This document shows, one piece after another, positions 57,522 through 64,000 of a DNA stretch of 64,000 bases. The DNA comes from Cephalotus follicularis (Eukaryota; Streptophyta; Magnoliopsida; Oxalidales; Cephalotaceae). The DNA is taken from the NCBI GenBank assembly GCA_001972305.1, contig BDDD01001973.1, positions 139,871-203,870 of the forward strand, read 5' to 3'. The number at the start of each line of letters is the position of its first letter. Within the stretch, counting starts at the first letter, position 1. The position numbers were made by a program, and so were the translations under genes. The notes under the pieces were generated by a model. The model worked only from the letters and a program-made list of their open reading frames with translations, was not told where the DNA came from and did no database searches.

Positions 57522-57524
57522 AGC

Positions 57525-60195
57525 TGTCATGCCTCGAACCGCGGGAGTAAACCCCCATGATCCGACGCGTGATATATACATTCCCTTCCATCCTTTCAAT
57601 CATATGATCATACTCCAATAGTGCTATAAATATAAACTTTAAATCAAATTCATATAACATCAACGGAATAATCAATTCAAATAAAAACTAACTCTTAAAA
57701 TCTCCCAAAAATCGGGCATGAAGTATTCGTAAGAAAAACTCAATTTATATCTCCACACTCCCGAAGGAGGAATCAATAGTGACATAATGTCGTGTAGGTA
57801 TACTATATGCCATGTAGTGCAACAGGTATATAACAATATGCCATGCATGCCACAGGGTAGTAATGTGCTATGCATGTAATCAATATAATCATATGTCATG
57901 TGGTGAACAATGTGTATCATGTGTCATATAATATCATGAGTATGAATGACAATTGCGGACAGCGTCAGTATACCAACCGTCCCTAAGCAGTGGTATACTT
58001 GGCTGGTCCTAATCACATCAAAGGCCATAGGCCCACAGACACTCTGTAAACAATCAAAAATCATACATAGGGACAAACAATTCGTGGATCTGAGTACTAC
58101 TCTGCCCCTCCGGTCCGAGATAGTACTACCACCGACTACCTACCCTTTTGAGGTCGTAGCCGAGTGGGGAAGAGATAACGATGATCACATCATGGCTAAG
58201 CCGTAAAAACGATCGTAGCCTGTAATAATTGGTTAAGCCGTAAAAATGGTCAGAACCTGTAAATATAGTGGTAAAGCCGTAAAAACGCTCAGAACCCATA
58301 GCGCCATGTAACCTCCAATGATGATGCGATGTAACATCCATAATCCTCGCGACGGAAACGAAGATTACGAATGGGTTATCTCATAGGTCTCAAACAATAA
58401 TATATCATAGTCGTACCTTATAATACTCGTAACCCATAACATATATTCATTTAAAGGATAGGGACCATTTCATAAAGGATCTCATAGGATCCATATCCGT
58501 CAAATCACATAAAGATCATTTCATAATCATAAGTCATTTTTCATATCCAATGGCCATTTCGTGTTCATAATCTGTTTCGTAATCAATTTTTCATATATCA
58601 TTTGGTTGGTCCCTATCGAAGTTATAATGAATGGAAGGGAAGTCGAATGAAGAATATCCGCGTCCAGATATCCCGCAAATGGAACTATCCGAACAATTCA
58701 TTGGAAATCATTTCGTAAACCATTGTGTAAACTCTTTTGTTGGGAACTTTCTTAACTTCTTCTTTGAAACTTTATCTTTGAAATCCAAGTGTTAAAAGGA
58801 TTTTCATAGGTTACAAGGCCTTAGGGAGGCTTCCTATGGAATTAGTTTAAAGAAGAAACAGTTTGGAAATGAAAACTGCGAGAAACAGTGACATTTCGCA
58901 AAGCAGGCACTAAGCGTCGATTAGTTTAGTTTTAAAGCGTAAAGTGTCGACTATTCAATTAACACACAAAAGAGTCGACGGTTTTAGAAAGCATAAGTAT
59001 AAACCATCGACTACTCAGTTTAGAACATGAAAGCCTCGACAGGTTTGGTTTTGAAAGCACAAAGCGTCAACGGTTTTAATAGAAAATGCAGTTTACAAAT
59101 TAGTTCGTAAATCAATGGAACTATGTCCAAAATCCATGAAATCCGTTTTAAGACCAGTAAAATAGATTATACATATACCCAGTTCCCCATTCTTCGATTT
59201 AACATGTAAGCAATCAACAATCACATAACAACAGCAATAATCCATACAAATGTAGAAATGTGGCAAATAGTATAACCTACCTGTTAGCTATTTAGCTAGC
59301 TAACCTCCTATCCTCAGCCAATCTCTTCACACTGCATACACAACACGTTTTTGTTAAACTTTACACATCGGAAACATAATACTGTAGCCATAGGAGCTTT
59401 GGCCAGTTTCTGGCCCACGCGCTCAGCTCTGGCAACACCTATAAACAGACTCCACATTGAACGAACTATTCAAAACCATCGGAGACTCGCCGTGACTCGC
59501 CGCAGAACACGCTGTCACGACCGACAGTGAGTCAACTCACTGAGTCAACTCGCCAGTCAACCACAGCTTCGGTCACCACCCAAAAGCGCCACACAATCAT
59601 CAATTCTATGCGTCACTGCCAGAGACTCGCTGTAAAACGCGCTGTCACGGCCGGCCAGTGAGTTCAACTCACTGAGTTGACTAGCCAGTCAACCACAGCT
59701 CTGGCCATCACCATGAAACGCATCATAACCACCAGACAAACACATCAATGCCCTTAACTTGCCGAGAGTCGGTGCTAAACGCGCGGTCAAAGGTGGCAGC
59801 GAGTTGGCTCCACTGAGTCAACTCGTTAGTTCAAATCCGGCCATTTCTGGCCGAATGACGCCTCAAAAGTGGTTAAAGCGGGAAGAGTTAGCCTTCTAGA
59901 TGAAGACCAGCACCATCCGCGACGCTAACCGGTGGTGGAATGCACGGCAACGCGCGCAGTGGCTTGGCGTCGGGCGACATAGGAAAGAAAAGAAAAGAGA
60001 GGAGAAGGAAGGAGCTTACCGTTGGTAGTGGAGGACCTGCGTCGTTCGCTCGCCGGAATCGTCATCTTCTCCAGCGCCTCACTCTCCCTCTCTCTGGTTC
60101 TCTCTCCCGTCTCTCTTTCTCCCTCTTTCTATTTGTGAAGGCGTCAGGCGCTATTTTTTATTTTTTATTTTATTTATTTTATATGGGACATTACG
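57525..60195 (-). repeat. C 5' LTR, with internal deletion
   Basis: Matches 50497-53701 but lacks about 20 bases near 57731 and about 470 bases after 57780 (counterpart of roughly 50770-51239). The deletion ends at the conserved hairpin. The promoter-side palindrome is also reduced, and A/T-rich sequence replaces the (TA)n run (60154-60185). Confidence 0.9.
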
Positions 60196-60667
60196 CGTAG
60201 ATCTTCCAGCCTACGGCTGGGTCAATACAATAGGCTCAACCGAAAAAAGGGAGCATGAATCAATAAGCTTGACCGTCAAGGAGCTATAATCAATCAATAC
60301 TGCTCGTCAGCAGGTCAATACAATAAATGAAACGATCGATGAAATAGGTGGACAAAGTTAACAGCCTAACATGCCAATACGAATCATAAGGTTGCTCTAT
60401 AGGGTCCATACAATACAATCAATTTGTCAGTATAATGCCAATAAGCGGTGATGCCTAATGAAGAAATGGGAATGTGCATCCAACGTTCTGAACTTAGACT
60501 CACGACACTTATGGCTCAAGCAATCAATCAATCAATCAATATGTCAATGCATTCATTAAAACTATTTTCAAATGCTTGAAGACCTCAAATGAGGCTCTAG
60601 TCACGCGACCATGTAAAAAGGAGTTGAAACCTAGCTTTAAGACATAAATTTTCCAAAACAGGGAATT

Positions 60668-61015
60668 AGGCATCGACGCTATGGATATACGCATCGACAC
60701 TTAATGTTTACTTTCAATACAAGGCTGATGGGCGTCAACGCCTTTAACAGAAGGCGTCGACGCGCATCACACTTTTAAAAACCAGTTGGTTTAGGCATTA
60801 ACGCCCTAGGGTCAAGGTGTTGACCAGTAAACAGAAGGCGTCGACGCGGAGATGGCTCATTTGATTTACGTTGACATTTTTCCTGGGAAAAAGAAATCCC
60901 AGGTCGTACGTGTCAACGCCAAAGATACGCGTTGACGCCAACGTCAGAAAAACCTCAGTCAAAATAGTTCAAAAGCGCAAGGCGTTGACGCCAATGGGCT
61001 AGGCGTCGAGGTCTA
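60668..61015 (-). repeat. GTCGAC-unit cluster of B 5' LTR
   Basis: About 12 units, such as AAGGCGTCGACGCG and ACGCGTTGACGCC. Same units, same order as 40623-40980. Confidence 0.7.
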
Positions 61016-61452
61016 TGCTAGGAAAAACCAGTTTTCAGCAGTAAAAGTAGTCGATCTCATGTCAAAATCCAATTTAAAGCCATTCTTTGAAAAACCAAGG
61101 GTTAAAATCATTCATTTAAGGTTAGTAAAACTTGTTACAACATTTAATTTACAGTTTCAATCTTCCTAGATCAGTTAGATCAATGATTTCATTTAAAAAC
61201 CCTTATACCACAATTCAATTCAATACAATCATTCAATTCAATCAATTAATCATGCTAACTGTAGGCAATTCAATTAAAGAAATTCTAGCTATAATCGGAG
61301 CTTCAACAGTTGAGCTTCCAATCAATCAATGGCTAAAAACACCCAAAAACCCGCTATTTTCTTATTCAAGCGGCAAAGAGTGGACTTGCAATTGCTGTTT
61401 GTTGCTGGAGGAGCAATCTGGAGCTACTAGGGAGGAGGTGAAAGGTTGCTCG

Positions 61453-61486
<34 letters not shown>

Positions 61487-61769
61487 AGAAGGAGAAGGGT
61501 ATAGAGAGAAGGGGAAATGAGAGAAATGAGGAGAAATGGCTAAGGGATTGGCTTATATAGTCAATCCGGCCAAATTTTTGAAACTCATCTCGAATCTCCC
61601 AACTGTACATGCATATGATAAATACTATAAGCAGTAGGTATAAAAATACCTCAAATTGATAGCTTTCAATTATCCAAAACAGTTCAATATGGTACAATAC
61701 AGTTCAATACAGTACAATATATCCATGAACAGTGCTAAACAATACAGGAAGAGAATTCGGGTCGTTACA

Positions 61770-61905
61770 AAGCGGCAGCGCTTTGCTAAGCTTAGACATG
61801 AAGATGCCAAACTGATGAAGGTTAAATGGGAACATTCAAAGTAAGGGGTAATGGTAACATCTAAGCATCGACGCTTAGATCGAAACCAGTGACGCTTTAA
61901 TCATG
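61770..61905 (+). repeat. GTCGAC-like unit cluster in H LTR, part 2
   Basis: Includes AAGCATCGACGCTTAG and AACCAGTGACGCTTTA. It begins with the half-unit GCGGCAGCGCTTTG that B split on insertion. Confidence 0.5.
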
Positions 61906-62013
61906 GGAGATTGCGATCTGCTCAATTTTATCAACACTGATTTAAAGCCAAAATTTTCTCAAATGTCTCTAACAGCTCTCAAATGTCTCCAATGGATCTA
62001 TTTCGTTGAACAC

Positions 62014-62020
62014 TATAAAT
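62014..62020 (+). promoter_or_regulatory. Candidate TATA box of H LTR
   Basis: TATAAAT in context CACTATAAATTTGAGG, about 570 bp before the LTR 3' end. Confidence 0.55.
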
Positions 62021-62589
62021 TTGAGGCTTCAATGAGTTGAGAAAAAAACACAACAATCTTTCATAGCCAAATTATCTCAAGAGCTTCATAGTCTTTAGCA
62101 AGTTTTTATTCTTTTATCTTGAGTGTTTGTAAAGTGAGCTTATTCAGTCAATATCCAACCTTATAGAGGTTATACAAAATCACCAGACAACATTGTATTA
62201 CTTTGATTATTAAGGGGAGTGAACCCTTAATAAACTTTGGTCAAAAAGTGTATGTGATTGAGTTCAATCACGGAAGTTGTAAGGTGCACCGAATTACTCC
62301 TATAAAGAAATTCGGAGTTTGTATTCAAAATTGAATACTAGTGGAATATCAAGGAGGTCTTGGGAAAAGTGGACATAAGAGAGAGTTTAGCTGAACCACT
62401 CTAAAACTGTGTTTGCAATTTCTAAGCTCTTACACTATTTACTTTCAATTCAAGTTATTTAATTATTATATTTGAATTACTTGAGTTTGGTTTACATTCT
62501 ATCTTCAACTTATCATTTGCGTATTGATATTGCGAAAAAGTTCATTATTTCATACGCACTAGATGCCCTCCTCTTGTAGTACTTTCAAT

Positions 62590-62601
62590 TGGTATCAGAG
62601 A
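62590..62601 (+). other. H primer-binding site (initiator Met tRNA)
   Basis: TGGTATCAGAGA followed by GG, two bases after the LTR end at 62587. It fixes the strand of H as plus. Confidence 0.9.
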
Positions 62602-62645
62602 GGTAAACTTATTATTATTAATTGTTAGAGTTTTACAAATCCATA

Positions 62646-64000
62646 ATGGCCATGAATATGAATACCGGTGAAAGCCAAAACATCTCTAAGCCATCATTTT
62701 TTTATGGCAACAACTATAGTCATTAGAAGGCTAAAATGACTACTTTTATTCAATCTTTGGGACCCAATTGTTGATGGTCCAAATTTGCCTACCACCACAA
62801 ATGAAAGTGGTGAAATCATTTCTAAACCTAGAACTAGATATAATGATGAAGATAGGAAAAGAGTAAAAATGAATGCTAAAGCTAAACATATTATAATTTG
62901 TGATATTAACTCTAATGATTTTAATAGAGTATTTTCATGCATTTCGGCTAAGAAAATGTGGGATAGACTTGAGGTAACATATGAGGGTACTACTCAAGTT
63001 AAAGAGACTAAAATTAGCATGTTTGTACATGAATATGAAATATTTAGCATGCATGAAAATGAAGATATAAAAACTATGTTCACTAGATTTACAAATATTA
63101 CAAATGCGTTGCAAGCACTTGATGAAATATATAATAACAGTGAAATGGTTGGAAAAATTCTTAGGTGTATACCAAGAGCATGGATGTCAAAGGTAACGGC
63201 TGTCAAGGAAGCCAAATACCTCAATACTCTTCCATTGGAAGACCTCTTAGGGTCATTGATGACCCATGAACTCTCCATCAAGAAAAAGGATGATGATGAA
63301 GAGAAGGAGAAAAGAAAGAAGAAAGTGGTCACGAGAAGTTCAAAAGGTTCCTTGCAAATAAGAAGAAATTTGGAGGCAAACCATACAAGAAGACTAATCC
63401 TCAAAAAGGATAAACAAGCAAGCTTGAAGAAATTATTTGCTACAAATGCAACAAACCGAGGTACTACAAGAGTAATTGCCCAAGGCTTAAAAAGAAAGAG
63501 AAAAAAAAGAAAAAAAAAAGAGCCTTACTTGCAACTTGGGAAAATAGTGACGACTCAAGCTCCGATGAGCAGACACAAGAAGAAGTTGTACAATTGGCAT
63601 TGATGGCCATAGAGGAGGAGGAAGATAATGTAGAGGTAAGTTATGATGAACTCATAGTAATAGTAGAAAAATATAGTTCTATTATTTCTTCTTTAAAGAA
63701 AAAGGTCGAACTCTTAACTATTGAAAACTTGACATTAAAAACGACCACTCCTTCTATGGTTAATGAAGATGAATTCAAAGAGGATAAAATGCGTATATTC
63801 AAAAATGAGAATGAAAGTTTTAGAATTGAGGCAGATGCTTTAAAGAAAATATTTTCTAATTTTTTTTAATACTAGCAATAAGTTAGAAAAACTTTTGGGT
63901 ATGCAAAGATGTGTGTTTGACAAAGTCGCATCAGGCTATGATGAAATGAACAATGTCAAACATTATGAAAACTTCCTTGAAAAAAAGAAAAAGATTGAAA
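62646..64000 (+). pseudogene. H Gag (SIRE/Maximus-like copia), partial
   Basis: ATG at 62646 begins MAMNMNTGESQNISKPSFF, then NYSH with a stop where the family has Trp. A frameshift near 62757 moves to the frame with PIVDGPNLPTTTNESGE, then the UBN2-type gag domain at about 62930-63280: AKKMWDRLEVTYEGTTQVKE, EYEIFSMHENEDIKTMFTRF, GKILRCIPRAWMSKVTAVKE and LLGSLMTHELSIK. Another frameshift near 63345 leads to a zinc knuckle CYKCNKPRYYKSNC whose His reads Tyr. Then a coiled-coil part, YDELIVIVEKYSSIISSLKK (63594-63869), a frameshift at a T run near 63860, and KLLGMQRCVFDKVASGYDEM. It is cut by the window end. The length and coiled-coil C-terminus fit the SIRE/Maximus lineage. Confidence 0.85.

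Larger units (their letters stand above)
50497..60195 (-). mobile_element. Element C: deleted Ty3/gypsy chromovirus
   Basis: Bounded by TGTCACACCCCG at 50497 and CATTACG at 60195 (CA decayed to CG), flanked by the exact TSD cgtag (50492-50496, 60196-60200). LTRs are 50497-53701 (3205 bp) and 57525-60195 (2671 bp, with about 500 bp missing after 57780). The internal region is only 3823 bp. Gag is mostly readable, but protease is joined almost directly to the middle of RT, and most of the integrase is missing. It could move only with proteins from elsewhere, if at all. Confidence 0.92.
39514..61769 (-). mobile_element. Element B: full-length Ty3/gypsy chromovirus with two nested insertions
   Basis: Bounded by TGTAACACCCC at 39514 and CGTTACA at 61769, with the exact TSD aagcg (39509-39513, 61770-61774). 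LTRs: 39514-41737 and 49788-61769 (less element C). Internal minus-strand order is primer site, gag, protease, RT, RNase H, integrase, chromodomain-like tail and purine tract, a Tekay/Del-like chromovirus. Solo LTR D' sits in gag and element C in the 5' LTR. All domains carry stops or frameshifts. Confidence 0.92.
49788..61769 (-). repeat. B 5' LTR, split by element C
   Basis: Parts 49788-50496 and 60201-61769. It is collinear with 39514-41737 except for about 30 extra bases at the C insertion site (cgtag...ctacg, an inverted repeat) that the other LTR lacks. It contains hairpin 50143-50158, GTCGAC cluster 60668-61015, GA run 61455-61482 and TATA box 61552-61559. Confidence 0.9.
39021..62587 (+). 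repeat. Element H 5' LTR (copia), split by nest B
   Basis: Parts 39021-39513 and 61775-62587, about 1.3 kb together. It starts TGTTCATTTTTG inside the RT gene of I (likely TSD gggat at 39016-39020; the partner is outside the window) and ends tttca two bases before an iMet primer site. TATAAAT at 62014 is a plausible TATA box. Gypsy nest B splits it at an aagcg duplication. Its U3 carries GCGGCGACGCTT-type units before the TATA box. Confidence 0.85.

Overview
The window is nuclear DNA from a flowering plant, probably a eudicot. It is AT-rich and contains nothing recognisable except LTR retrotransposons nested inside one another. I found no host gene, rRNA, tRNA or bacterial-type feature. Species cannot be told from the sequence. 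All retroelement reading frames are broken, so coding entries are given as pseudogenes. Element letters (A-L) are mine.

Layout. Position 1-651 is the end of an LTR (L) entering from the left. It interrupts J, an old minus-strand Ty1/copia element that runs to 30823. J is broken by solo LTR E (1745-4532), solo LTR K (5998-9837), the full-length Ty3/gypsy chromovirus A (12785-25255, itself carrying solo LTR D at 20736-23466) and solo LTR D2 (26681-29527). Next comes a second minus-strand copia element, I. Its LTR (30824-31963) and RNase H/RT pieces are split by solo LTR G (32667-38883, containing solo LTR F at 33785-37146). A plus-strand SIRE/Maximus-like copia element, H, is inserted in the RT gene of I at 39021. 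The 5' LTR of H is split by the 22-kb gypsy nest B (39514-61769). B carries solo LTR D' inside its gag (46110-49345) and the deleted gypsy element C inside its 5' LTR (50497-60195). H resumes at 61775 and its gag runs off the right edge.

Boundaries rest on 5-bp target-site duplications (TSDs) read on both sides: taata (D), ccttt (A), ctcac (D2), cacct (K), cccaa (F), tgtga (G), aagcg (B), ctgca (D'), cgtag (C) and gaccc/aaccc (E). TG...CA LTR ends, tRNA-iMet primer sites, purine tracts and interrupted coding sequences that rejoin across insertions support the same edges.

The most interesting signals are in the LTRs. (1) Sequence-diverged gypsy families and one copia family carry clusters of a short palindromic unit centred on GTCGAC. 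In five gypsy LTRs there are two clusters, one near the LTR 5' end and one farther in. (2) The gypsy LTRs carry a short hairpin, usually 335-490 bp from the LTR 3' end, whose stem sequence changes between families with pairing kept. (3) Several LTR families carry their own short tandem repeat on the 5' side of that hairpin. These features suggest a conserved LTR architecture that ordinary annotation would miss.
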